This document shows positions 47,199 through 54,879 of a stretch of 64,000 nucleotides of DNA, piece by piece (position 1 is the first letter of the stretch; each line of letters opens with the position of its first letter). A program made the translations under genes and the position numbers. This DNA is from Streptomyces sp. CB01580. Its GTDB lineage: Bacteria > Actinomycetota > Actinomycetes > Streptomycetales > Streptomycetaceae. The notes beneath the pieces are model-generated. The model made no database searches, had not been told where the DNA came from, and saw nothing but the letters and a program-made list of their open reading frames with translations. Location: NCBI RefSeq assembly GCF_001905795.1, contig NZ_LIXJ01000001.1:124001-188000 (forward strand). The letters are read 5' to 3'.

Positions 47199-47474
47199 GC
47201 GAACACACCTCGGACGGCCGGGCCGGGGGGCGTCCGTACGGGAACACCCCCGGACCACCGGATCGACCGGACATCCGTTCGAATTCGGATGGCGGGCCGC
47301 CGACCGTCCGTCGCCCGCCCGCCGTCCGCCGGACCGTTCACCGCACCATTCGCCGCACTGTGCGACCGCTCGTCGCACGACACCGCCCGTCGCCTGTTCC
47401 CGGGCGCCCCGATGCGTTCGGATACGCCCGTCGACAACGAAACGGCAGGGCCGGCGCGGGGAAGGGCGTTCACG

Positions 47475-48029
47475 ATGACCACCATGACGACGGACGAGCG
47501 GGCCCTCGTGGATCTCCAGCGGGAGCACGGCCCCGCCCTGTTCCGCTTCCTGCTCGGGCTGACCTTCGGCGACCGGCAGCGGGCGGAGGACCTGCTCCAG
47601 GAGACGCTGGTGCGGGCCTGGCAGCATCCGGAGGCCTTCGACGCCCCCTACGCGTCGATGCGGCCCTGGCTGTTCACCGTCGCCCGGCGCCTCGCGATCG
47701 ACGCGCGGCGGTCCAGGCAGGCCCGGCCCGCCGAGGTCAGCGACGTAGTGCTGGAGGCCACCGCGGGCGAGCACGACACCGCCGAAGCCACGGTCGCGGC
47801 GCTGGACGTGCGCGAGGCGGTGCGCGCGCTCAGCCCGGAGCACCGCGCGGTCCTCGTCCAGATGTACTTCCGCGGGCTGAGCGTCGACGAGACCGCGGAG
47901 GTCCTCGGCATCCCGGCGGGCACGGTCAAGTCGCGGTCCTACTACGCGCTGCGCCGGCTCTCCCGCAGCCTGCCGGGCTACTCCGGCAGATCGTCCTCGG
48001 TCAGCAGCGCGAGCAGCGAGGCGGCCTGA
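47475..48029 (+). CDS. ECF RNA polymerase sigma factor
   Basis: The product is 184 residues. Region 2 spans about 18-80 with RAEDLLQETLVRAWQHPEAF and WLFTVARRLAIDARR; region 4 spans about 118-170 with LSPEHRAVLVQMYFRGLSVD and the HTH EVLGIPAGTVKSRSYYALRRL. The ATG has AAGG about eight bases upstream. The last 52 nt overlap a convergent gene for a zinc anti-sigma-type protein, its likely partner. Confidence 0.9.
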   Translation: MTTMTTDERALVDLQREHGPALFRFLLGLTFGDRQRAEDLLQETLVRAWQHPEAFDAPYASMRPWLFTVARRLAIDARRSRQARPAEVSDVVLEATAGEHDTAEATVAALDVREAVRALSPEHRAVLVQMYFRGLSVDETAEVLGIPAGTVKSRSYYALRRLSRSLPGYSGRSSSVSSASSEAA

Positions 48030-48175
48030 GCGATCTCCACGTAGTCGGCGGCGCAGGCGTCGCAGGTCCGCAGGTGGCGGGTGACCGTGTCCGTCTCGTC
48101 GACGGCGAGCGCGTCGAGGACGTAGGCACCGAGCAGTCGCCGCACGTGCGGGCTCTCGCGGGGATCTGCGGTCAT
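47978..48175 (-). CDS. Small zinc-binding anti-sigma factor candidate (ZAS/zf-HC2)
   Basis: The product is 65 residues. It holds HLRTCDAC (His34, Cys38, Cys41), the H-x3-C-x2-C zinc motif of RsrA-type anti-sigma factors, framed by helices VRRLLGAYVLDAL and IAQAASLLALL. There is no membrane segment, so it would be a cytosolic, possibly redox-sensing protein. It is unusual in lying on the opposite strand, convergent with the sigma gene and overlapping it by 52 nt, so sigma and anti-sigma cannot be co-transcribed. Confidence 0.72.
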   Translation of the reverse strand: MTADPRESPHVRRLLGAYVLDALAVDETDTVTRHLRTCDACAADYVEIAQAASLLALLTEDDLPE

Positions 48176-48300
48176 CGCGTCCTCGGATCGTGGGCGGGTC
48201 CGTTCGTGACGGATCCTGTGCTTCTGGCCACGCGGGCCGCGCCGCCCCGGTTCAATGCTCCGTGAAGCCCGTTGCCGAGAACGGAAAGAGGCGAGACGGG

Positions 48301-48864
48301 ATGCGCCCGGAACGTCAGGACGGAACCGGCGACGGAACCGGCGGGGGCGGGCTGCTGGTCCCGATGGCTTGGCTGTGCGCCGAATACGTCGCGGACGAAC
48401 TGCTGCGGACCGGCGATCTGATGGAGCCCGGCATGCTGGAGTACCGGGCGGGCCACGACGCGCTCGCGCTCACCGTCTTCCTCTCCGGCATCCGCGGCCC
48501 CGGCCATGGCCTCCGTCCTCCCGACGACAGGGCGGCCGGGGTGCTGCCCACGGCGCGGATGGACGAACTGCGGCTGCTGACGGCGTACGGCACGGCCTGG
48601 CGCGACTGGGTCCGGGAACGGCTCGACGCGCGGGAGGCGGCGTCGGGGCCGGTGGGCGGCACGGACCCGGACGTGGCGCTGGCCCGCGCGGCCTGGCGGT
48701 GGCTGGAGGAGACCGAACTGCTCGCCGCCGACCTCGACGCGATCGGCCCGCCGCTCCCGGATCCGGCCGACGGCACGGGGGAGAGCGAGGAGAGGGCCCG
48801 GGTGTGGATCCCGGCCTGGCAGCTGGGCCTGCCGCTGGGGCATCTGGCGATCCATCTCCACTGA
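48301..48864 (+). CDS. Conserved-looking protein of unknown function
   Basis: The product is 187 residues, soluble, with no signal or helix. The ATG follows AGAGGCGAGACGGG. Readable blocks are LLVPMAWLCAEYVADELLRT (about 17-36), ARMDELRLLTAYGTAWRDWV (about 85-105) and WIPAWQLGLPLGHLAIHLH at the end. Third-position G+C bias supports coding. I do not recognise the family. Confidence 0.65.
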   Translation: MRPERQDGTGDGTGGGGLLVPMAWLCAEYVADELLRTGDLMEPGMLEYRAGHDALALTVFLSGIRGPGHGLRPPDDRAAGVLPTARMDELRLLTAYGTAWRDWVRERLDAREAASGPVGGTDPDVALARAAWRWLEETELLAADLDAIGPPLPDPADGTGESEERARVWIPAWQLGLPLGHLAIHLH

Positions 48865-48883
48865 CCGACCCCCCGCCCGGTGA

Positions 48884-50092
48884 TCAGGAACCGTGCACCC
48901 CCGCGCGGTACTTCGGCAGCCGTGCCGTGATCTTCATTCCGGCGCCGACGCCCGTCTCGATGACGAGCCCGTAGTCGTCGCCGTACACCTGGCGCAGCCG
49001 TTCGTCGACGTTCGGCAGACCGACACCCGTGGACCTGCCGCCCTCACCGCGCAGGATGCGGCGCAGGCGCTCCGGGTCCATTCCGGCGCCGTCGTCCTCG
49101 ATGACGACCTCGGCCTCGGATCCGGCGTCGAGCGCGCGGATGGTGATGTGGGTCGGGGTCTCCTCTCCGCCCCGGTCGGCGGCTCCTTCGAGGCCGTGCT
49201 TGACGGCGTTCTCGACCAGGGGCTGGAGACAGAGGAACGGCAGCGCGACCGGTAGCACCTCGGGGGCGACCTGGAGGGTGACCGAGAGCCGTTCGCCGAA
49301 CCGGGCCCGGACGAGCGCGAGGTACTGGTCGATGGAGTGCAGTTCGTCGGCGAGGGTGGTGAAGTCGCCGTTGCTGCGGAACGAGTAGCGGGTGAAGTCG
49401 GCGAACTCCAGGAGGAGTTCGCGGGCCTTCTCGGGATCGGTGCGGACGAACGAGGCGATGGCGGCCAGGGAGTTGAAGATGAAGTGCGGGGAGATCTGGG
49501 CCCGCAGTGCCCTGATCTCGGCCTCGATGAGACGCGTGCGGGAGCGGTCCAGTTCGGCGAGTTCGAGCTGGACACAGACCCAGCGGGCCACTTCCCCCGC
49601 GGCCCTCGCCAGGACGGCGGACTCGCGCGGGGCGTAGGCGACCAGGGTGCCGAGGACCCGGTGGTCGACGGTGAGGGGGACGGCGACGGCCCAGCGCAGG
49701 GGGCAGTCGAGATCGTCGCACTGGCTCGGGAAGGCGGTGCCGCGTCCGCTGTCGAGCAGGCCCCGCACCCGCTCCATGACGTGCCGGCCGTGGTGCTCGC
49801 CCGCACCGTCCCAGACGAGGACGCGGTCGCGGTCGGTGAGGCAGAGCGCGTCGGTGCCGAGCAGGGAACGGAGCCTGCGGGCCGCCTTGCGGGCGCTCTC
49901 CTCGGTGAGCCCGGCGCGCAGCGGGGGCGCGGCGAGGGAGGCGGTGTGAAGGGTCTCGAAGGTGGCGTGCTCGACGGGGGTTCCGACGTCGCTGGGACGG
50001 ACGGTGCGGGCCCCGCGGCGGCCGAGCAGGAATCCGGCGGTGGGCAGCACAAGGGCCAGCACGACGAGCACGGCGTATCCGGCCCCGGTCAT
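48884..50092 (-). CDS. LytS-type sensor histidine kinase
   Basis: The product is 402 residues. One N-terminal helix (4-22), a GAF-like sensing domain (about 70-180), then the His_kinase domain with IRALRAQISPHFIFNSLAAI (phosphorylatable His near 210) and a HATPase with PLVENAVKHGLEG (about 285) and GVGLPNVDERL (about 370). It should phosphorylate the LytTR regulator encoded at 51994. The ATG overlaps the symporter stop by 4 nt. Kinase-symporter adjacency suggests the transporter senses or supplies the signal. Confidence 0.85.
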   Translation of the reverse strand: MTGAGYAVLVVLALVLPTAGFLLGRRGARTVRPSDVGTPVEHATFETLHTASLAAPPLRAGLTEESARKAARRLRSLLGTDALCLTDRDRVLVWDGAGEHHGRHVMERVRGLLDSGRGTAFPSQCDDLDCPLRWAVAVPLTVDHRVLGTLVAYAPRESAVLARAAGEVARWVCVQLELAELDRSRTRLIEAEIRALRAQISPHFIFNSLAAIASFVRTDPEKARELLLEFADFTRYSFRSNGDFTTLADELHSIDQYLALVRARFGERLSVTLQVAPEVLPVALPFLCLQPLVENAVKHGLEGAADRGGEETPTHITIRALDAGSEAEVVIEDDGAGMDPERLRRILRGEGGRSTGVGLPNVDERLRQVYGDDYGLVIETGVGAGMKITARLPKYRAGVHGS

Positions 50093-51570
50093 CGGTGTCT
50101 CCCCGAGGTCAGTGACTCCGGCAGGTGGAAGCGGGTCATGGCGGCGTTCGTGCCGGGCGGTATCCGGCCGGGCGTGGCCAGGGACACCAGGACCATCGCG
50201 AGGAATCCGACCGGTACCGACCAGACGGCGGGCCAGGCGAGCAGGGCGTGCGTCCAGCCGGGCGGGCGCACCGCGCCGCTGACGGTGATGGCGACGGCCA
50301 GGAAGGCGGAGCCGCCGCCGAGCAGCAGTCCGGCGATCGCGCCGGGCGGAGTGAGCCGCCGCCACCAGATGCCGAGGACGAGCAGCGGGCAGAAGGAGGA
50401 GGCGGAGACGGCGAACGCCATGGCCACCGAGTCGGCCACCGGCACCCGGCTGACCAGCAGTGAACCGGCCAGCGGCACGGACATGGCGAGCACGGTGGCC
50501 AGCCGGAAGTGCCGTACGCCCCGGGTGGGGAGCACGTCCTGGGTGATGACTCCGGCGACGGCCATGGTGAGGCCGGACGCGGTCGACAGGAACGCGGCGA
50601 AGGCGCCGCCCGCGATGAGCGCTCCGAGCAGATCCCCGCCGACCCCGCCGATGAGCCGTCCGGGCAGCAGCAGCACAGCGGCGTCCGCGTCCGAGCCGCG
50701 GACGAGGTCGGGGGCGTAGAGCCTGCCCAGTGCCCCGTAGACCGGTGGCAGGAGGTAGAAGACGCCGATGAGCGCGAGAACGGCGACGGTCGTGCGGCGG
50801 GCGTCCCGCCCGTTGGGGCTGGTGTAGAAGCGGACGACGACGTGGGGCAGGCCCATGGTGCCGAGGAACGTGGCGAGGATCAGCCCGTAGGTGGCGTACA
50901 GCGGGTGGTCGGCGCGGAAGACCGGGAGCTGGTCGTCGAAGGAGACGCGGGGCCTGCCGTCGCCCTGCCAGGCGAGGACCAGGAAGATCGCGGGGACGAG
51001 GAGCGCGGTCAGCTTGAGCCAGTACTGGAACGCCTGGACGAAGGTGATGGAGCGCATGCCGCCCGCGGCGACGGCGACGACGACGACCGCCGCCACGAGG
51101 ACATCGCCGAGCCGGCCGGGCGCCCCGGTGAGGATCTTCAGGGTGAGCCCGGCGCCCTGGAGCTGCGGCACCAGGTACAGCCAGCCCGCGGCCACGACGA
51201 AGACGCTCACCAGCCGGCGCACCTGCCGCGACTCCAGCCGCCCTTCGGCGAAGTCGGGCAGGGTGTAGGCCCCGGAGCGGCGCAGGGGCGCGGCGACGAA
51301 GACGAGCAGGACCAGATAGCCAGCGGTGTATCCGACCGGGTACCAGAGCATGTCGGGCCCGTGCACGAGCACCAGGCCGGCGATGCCCAGGAAGGAGGCG
51401 GCGGAGAGGTATTCGCCGCTGATCGCGGCGGCGTTGAGGCGGGGCCGTACGGTGCGCGAGGCGACGTAGAAGTCGGAGGTGGTGCGGGAGATGCGCAGCC
51501 CGAAGCCGCCGACGAGGACGGTCGCGGCGACGACGACGGCGACGGCCGTCACCGCGTACGTACGGCTCAC
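50089..51570 (-). CDS. Sodium/solute symporter (SSS family, ActP-like)
   Basis: The product is 493 residues with about thirteen helices. SSS markers include RLNAAAISGEYLSAASFLGIAG (about 43-64), the Na+-site segment TFLGTMGLPHVVVRFYT (about 232-248) and AAFLSTASGLTMAVAGVITQD (about 325-345). It is close to acetate/monocarboxylate symporters. The GTG overlaps the DUF485 stop (GTGA), the usual pairing for ActP-type genes. It is coupled downstream to the histidine kinase. Confidence 0.88.
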   Translation of the reverse strand: MSRTYAVTAVAVVVAATVLVGGFGLRISRTTSDFYVASRTVRPRLNAAAISGEYLSAASFLGIAGLVLVHGPDMLWYPVGYTAGYLVLLVFVAAPLRRSGAYTLPDFAEGRLESRQVRRLVSVFVVAAGWLYLVPQLQGAGLTLKILTGAPGRLGDVLVAAVVVVAVAAGGMRSITFVQAFQYWLKLTALLVPAIFLVLAWQGDGRPRVSFDDQLPVFRADHPLYATYGLILATFLGTMGLPHVVVRFYTSPNGRDARRTTVAVLALIGVFYLLPPVYGALGRLYAPDLVRGSDADAAVLLLPGRLIGGVGGDLLGALIAGGAFAAFLSTASGLTMAVAGVITQDVLPTRGVRHFRLATVLAMSVPLAGSLLVSRVPVADSVAMAFAVSASSFCPLLVLGIWWRRLTPPGAIAGLLLGGGSAFLAVAITVSGAVRPPGWTHALLAWPAVWSVPVGFLAMVLVSLATPGRIPPGTNAAMTRFHLPESLTSGRHR

Positions 51571-51929
51571 TGCGCGGGGCGGCCTTCCACGAGCCGGGCG
51601 AAGTCGCGTTCGTTGCGCTCGGCCCGCCGTACGTACCACCAGGCGGCCAGGGTGAGCGGCGGGTAGGCGGCGAAGCCGAGCACGGCCCAGACCGGGGCGT
51701 CGCCGCGCAGGGCCTCGAAGACCAGGGGCAGGGTGCCGACGACGACGGCGAGGACCACGAACACGGTGAGCCCGGCCCTGAGCTGACTGCGTATCAGGGA
51801 CCGGACGTACGCGCCGCCCAGTGCGGTCTGTTCGTCAATCTCCGACTGGGTGCGGTAGCGCGGCAGCGGGCGCACCCGTCGGGGCTCCCCCGTCACCACT
51901 TCGCGCCGGGGTGTTGGCTCTGCGGACAT
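51567..51929 (-). CDS. DUF485 membrane protein, partner of the symporter
   Basis: The product is 120 residues. Two helices (about 50-72 and 80-98) follow a charged cytoplasmic N-terminus, and YVRSLIRSQLRAGLTVFVVL is typical of DUF485. These proteins accompany ActP-like symporters in actinobacteria and other bacteria with an unclear, perhaps assembly, role. It overlaps the symporter start by 4 nt. Confidence 0.82.
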   Translation of the reverse strand: MSAEPTPRREVVTGEPRRVRPLPRYRTQSEIDEQTALGGAYVRSLIRSQLRAGLTVFVVLAVVVGTLPLVFEALRGDAPVWAVLGFAAYPPLTLAAWWYVRRAERNERDFARLVEGRPAQ

Positions 51930-51993
51930 GGGCCCGGAGTGTACGCAGCGCGGGACGGCCCTGGGAAGGGGATGACGTCCGGGTAGCCGCTGG

Positions 51994-52746
51994 TCAGCGG
52001 CCGGTCCGGCGCATCAGCAGATCGCGCAGCGCACGGCTGTGGCGGCGGCTCACGGCGAGTTCCGCGGTGCCGATGCGCACACTCATGCTGCCCGCGTCCA
52101 GCCGGAGTTCGTCGATCCGGCCCAGCGCCACGAGGTGGCGGCGGTGGATGCGCACGAAACCGCGGGAGCGCCAGCGTTCCTCCAGGGTGGTGAGGGGGAC
52201 GCGGACGAGGTGGCTGCCGGTGGCGGTGTGCAGCCGGGCGTAGTCGCCCTGGGCCTCGGCATAGGCGATGTCGTCGATCGGCACGAACCGGATCACCCCG
52301 CCGAGTTCCACGGGTATCTGGTCGCCCGCGGTGTCGAGCACGGGTGCGGAGCGGTCGCCCACCTGCTCGGCGACGCGGCGGACCGCCTCGGCGAGGCGTT
52401 CGCGCCGGACGGGCTTGAGGACGTAGTCGACGGCCTTGAGGTCGAACGCCTGGACGGCAAAGCCCTCGTGGGCGGTGACGAAGACGATGAGCGGGGGCGC
52501 GGCGAACCCGGCCAGCAGCTGGGCGACGTCGAGACCGGTGAGTCCGGCCATGTGGATGTCGAGGAAGACGACGTCGATGGCGGCGGGGTCGTCGGGGCCG
52601 GCGTCGACGGCGGCCCCGATGCGGCGCAGCGCCTCGGTGGCGCCCGACGCGCCCTCGGCGCTGCGGACGCGGGTATCGGCACGCAGGAGGTAGAGGAGTT
52701 CCTCCAGTGCGGGTTCTTCGTCGTCGACGGCGAGTACGCGCAGCAT
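51994..52746 (-). CDS. LytTR-type response regulator
   Basis: The product is 250 residues. The receiver has DDEEP at its start, phosphoacceptor Asp63 in VVFLDIHM, and the conserved Lys in VLKPVRRERL (about 119). The LytTR DNA-binding domain (about 145-245) has IAYAEAQGDYARLHT and FVRIHRRHLVAL. It is the probable partner of the LytS-type kinase at 48884 and likely controls the symporter genes. It is the first gene of this minus-strand group; 64 nt separate it from the DUF485 gene. Confidence 0.88.
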   Translation of the reverse strand: MLRVLAVDDEEPALEELLYLLRADTRVRSAEGASGATEALRRIGAAVDAGPDDPAAIDVVFLDIHMAGLTGLDVAQLLAGFAAPPLIVFVTAHEGFAVQAFDLKAVDYVLKPVRRERLAEAVRRVAEQVGDRSAPVLDTAGDQIPVELGGVIRFVPIDDIAYAEAQGDYARLHTATGSHLVRVPLTTLEERWRSRGFVRIHRRHLVALGRIDELRLDAGSMSVRIGTAELAVSRRHSRALRDLLMRRTGR

Positions 52747-52838
52747 GGGCGGAGTGTAGAACGTGTCCGGGACCACGGGCCGGGCCTCTGCCGCCGACGG
52801 CCCTTCCGGCGGGCTGTCGGCCGCCGGGGCGAAGCGGG

Positions 52839-53162
52839 CTACTTGAGGAGCCGGGAGAGTCTGCGGTCGGCCAATGGCCGACCGCCGGTCTGGCAGGTCG
52901 GGCAGTACTGGAGCGAGGAATCGCTGAACGACACCTCGCGGATGATGTCTCCGCAGACGGGGCACGCCTCGCCGGTGCGTCCGTGGACGCGCATCCCGAT
53001 CTTCTTCTCGGCCGTGAGTTCTCCGGCCGCCGGCCCGCCGGAGCGTGCGACCGCGTCGCGGAGCGTGTCGTGCAGCACGGTGTGGAGCCGGGTGATCTCC
53101 CTGCCGACCAGGCGGTCGTCGAGGAAGATCCGAAGCGCTTCGACCTCTGGCAGTTCGGGCAT
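52839..53162 (-). CDS. Internally deleted Fpg/Nei-type DNA glycosylase (107 residues)
   Basis: The N-terminus is a perfect Fpg/Nei start, MPELPEVEALRIFLDDRLVG, with Pro2, Glu3 and Glu6. From about residue 29 (LHTVLHDTLRDAV) the text is that of the C-terminal part: ELTAEKKIGMRVHGRTGEAC and a complete zinc finger (CPVCG and CPTC, then GGRPLADRRLSRLLK). About 160-170 residues, the rest of the catalytic beta-sandwich and most of the helix-two-turn-helix, are missing with the frame kept. It probably cannot excise bases alone. It could be a decaying gene or a small DNA-binding derivative. Confidence 0.8.
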   Translation of the reverse strand: MPELPEVEALRIFLDDRLVGREITRLHTVLHDTLRDAVARSGGPAAGELTAEKKIGMRVHGRTGEACPVCGDIIREVSFSDSSLQYCPTCQTGGRPLADRRLSRLLK

Positions 53163-53247
53163 GGTTCCAGGGTGCCGGAAGCGCGGCCCGTACGCCCGTC
53201 AGGGGCCATGCGCCCACCCGAGGCCGCGCGCCTGTCCGGACCACCGG

Positions 53248-54636
53248 TCAGGGCACCGGCAGCAGGGCGAGCAGTTCCGCCACCTCCTCGTCGGCGCAGT
53301 GCGCGAGCCGGTCCAGATCGGGCAGCGCCTTGCCGTCGGCCACCAGCCCGACGTGCACCCGGCCCCCGTACGTGGACAGCGCGACGGCGAGGGCCTGGCC
53401 GCGGGCCAGCGGCGCCATCGGGTAGACGGCGCGCAGCGGGCAGCCGCCGAGCGAGAGGGCCGAGCGCGGCAGCGGCACGCTGGTGACCAGCAGGTCGAAG
53501 AGCATCCGGGCCGCGCTGCCCGCGATCGGTGCGCCGAAGCGGTGGGCCAGCGAGGGCAGTTGGTCGGCGAGCACGGCGACGGCGCCGGCCCCGCGCAGCG
53601 GCCCGGCGGCCTTGTTGCGGTCCATGGCCGTGCGCACACGGTGCAGTCGTAGCCGGGGGTCGGGTTCACCGACGGGGAGGGCGAGCAGGTAGGCGGAGAG
53701 CCTGTTCCCGGTCGCGGCGGGCTGACCGGGTCTGCGCCGGGAGACGGGCACCAGGGCGCGGGGGTCGTCGACGGGCGGTGTCTCGCCCCGTTCCCGCATC
53801 CAGCGGCGCAGTGCCCCGGCGACCACCGCGAGCAGGACGTCGTTGACCGTGCCCCCGGCGGCCCGGCGGATCCGCCGGACGGCTGCGAGGTCCAGGTCCG
53901 CGGTGGCCAGCCGCCGGGTTCCGCTGGATCGCGCGGTGAGCGCGGGCGCGCCCCGAAGGTCCAGTCGGCTGGCCCGCACCACGGAGGCACCGACGCCGAA
54001 CGCCCGGCCGAGATCCTCGATCCGGCCCAGGGCCAGGCCGGCCACCTGGCGCGGGCCCGGCATCCAGGAACGGGGCGGCACCGCGCGCGCCCGGGCGGAC
54101 GGCGGGACGCCCTGGGCGCGTCCGGCGAGGGGGGCGATCTCGTCGAAGATCCCGGCGCCGATGGCGACCGCGCGCATTCCGTCGGCGAGCGCGTGATGGA
54201 GCTTGACGAGGACGGCGAACGGGCCGCCGTCCGCTCCGCCGATCACGTACATCCGCCACGGCGGACGGCCCCGCTCAAGCGGCCGTTCCATCAGCTCGCC
54301 GGCGAGCCGGGTGGCGCCCGTCATGAACCCGGCGTCCCCGCCCAGCGCCTCCTGCCCGGTCAGCCGCACCCGCTCGATGTGTCGGCTCACGTCGAAGTCC
54401 TTGTCGGCGAACCACGCCGCGCCGCCGACCGGCAGCAGTACGTCCCTGACCCGCATCCGCAGCCGGGGGATCGCGGCGGCGCGGGTCTGCAGCAGCTCCA
54501 GGACGGCCTCGGCGCCGCCGCGCGCCGTGCCGGGCGCCGGTGAGAAGACGGCGAGCGCGCCCAGGTGCATGGGGTGGGCGTCGGACTCCAGGTGCCAGAA
54601 GGCCAGATCGAGAGGTGCCAGCAGCTCAGTACCCAC
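53248..54636 (-). CDS. Wax-ester synthase / diacylglycerol acyltransferase (WS/DGAT)
   Basis: The product is 462 residues, standard for the family. The catalytic HHxxxDG is HHALADG (147-153). Other family blocks are PLDLAFWHLES near the start, PLERGRPPWRMY (about 119-130), GGTVNDVLLAVVAGALRRW (about 270) and the C-terminal VTSVPLPRSALSLGGCPL. It makes triacylglycerol or wax esters at the membrane face, a common storage lipid in Streptomyces. The start is a GTG just after GGGGA. Confidence 0.9.
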   Translation of the reverse strand: MGTELLAPLDLAFWHLESDAHPMHLGALAVFSPAPGTARGGAEAVLELLQTRAAAIPRLRMRVRDVLLPVGGAAWFADKDFDVSRHIERVRLTGQEALGGDAGFMTGATRLAGELMERPLERGRPPWRMYVIGGADGGPFAVLVKLHHALADGMRAVAIGAGIFDEIAPLAGRAQGVPPSARARAVPPRSWMPGPRQVAGLALGRIEDLGRAFGVGASVVRASRLDLRGAPALTARSSGTRRLATADLDLAAVRRIRRAAGGTVNDVLLAVVAGALRRWMRERGETPPVDDPRALVPVSRRRPGQPAATGNRLSAYLLALPVGEPDPRLRLHRVRTAMDRNKAAGPLRGAGAVAVLADQLPSLAHRFGAPIAGSAARMLFDLLVTSVPLPRSALSLGGCPLRAVYPMAPLARGQALAVALSTYGGRVHVGLVADGKALPDLDRLAHCADEEVAELLALLPVP

Positions 54637-54672
54637 CGCGTCCCCAGGTCGTCGAAGTCGAAGGAAAGGAGG

Positions 54673-54708
54673 TGAAAGGAGTGGAGGAGATGAAAGGAGT
54701 GGAAGAGG
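54673..54708 (+). repeat. 18-bp purine-rich tandem repeat
   Basis: Two units beginning TGAAAGGAGTGGA (54673-54690 and 54691-54708) differ at two positions. They lie in a run (54661-54708) that is purine except for single T residues spaced exactly 9 bp apart (54673, 54682, 54691, 54700). Confidence 0.75.
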
Positions 54709-54872
54709 CGAAGAAGATCGAGAAGGGCGAGGAACGGACGAACGCCGCCCGACGGGCGGAACGGAACGGCGCGAGCCATCGGACGGAGACCGACCAGACC
54801 GGTCGGTCGCCTCCGATCACTCACGATCACTCAATAGCCCATCGCGCTCAGTTACTGTCGGGTAGCGCCTGA
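54681..54872 (+). CDS. Candidate small charged protein behind a perfect ribosome site
   Basis: AAGGAGG (54666-54672) is followed at 8 nt by GTG (54681) and a frame of 63 residues that ends 8 nt before the PP2C gene. The first 20 residues (VEEMKGVEEAKKIEKGEERT) are lysine/glutamate-rich with a possible helix; the rest is basic and polar. It contains a TTA codon near its end. It lies antisense to the likely leader of the WS/DGAT gene. There is no family match in my knowledge, and the purine repeat alone could create the ribosome site by chance. Confidence 0.3.
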   Translation: MEEMKGVEEAKKIEKGEERTNAARRAERNGASHRTETDQTGRSPPITHDHSIAHRAQLLSGSA

Positions 54873-54879
54873 TCGGCGG

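Noticed and set aside
50509..51666. A 385-residue plus-strand frame opposite the symporter
   Set aside because: The G/D/R-rich text is antisense to a clearly conserved membrane transporter.
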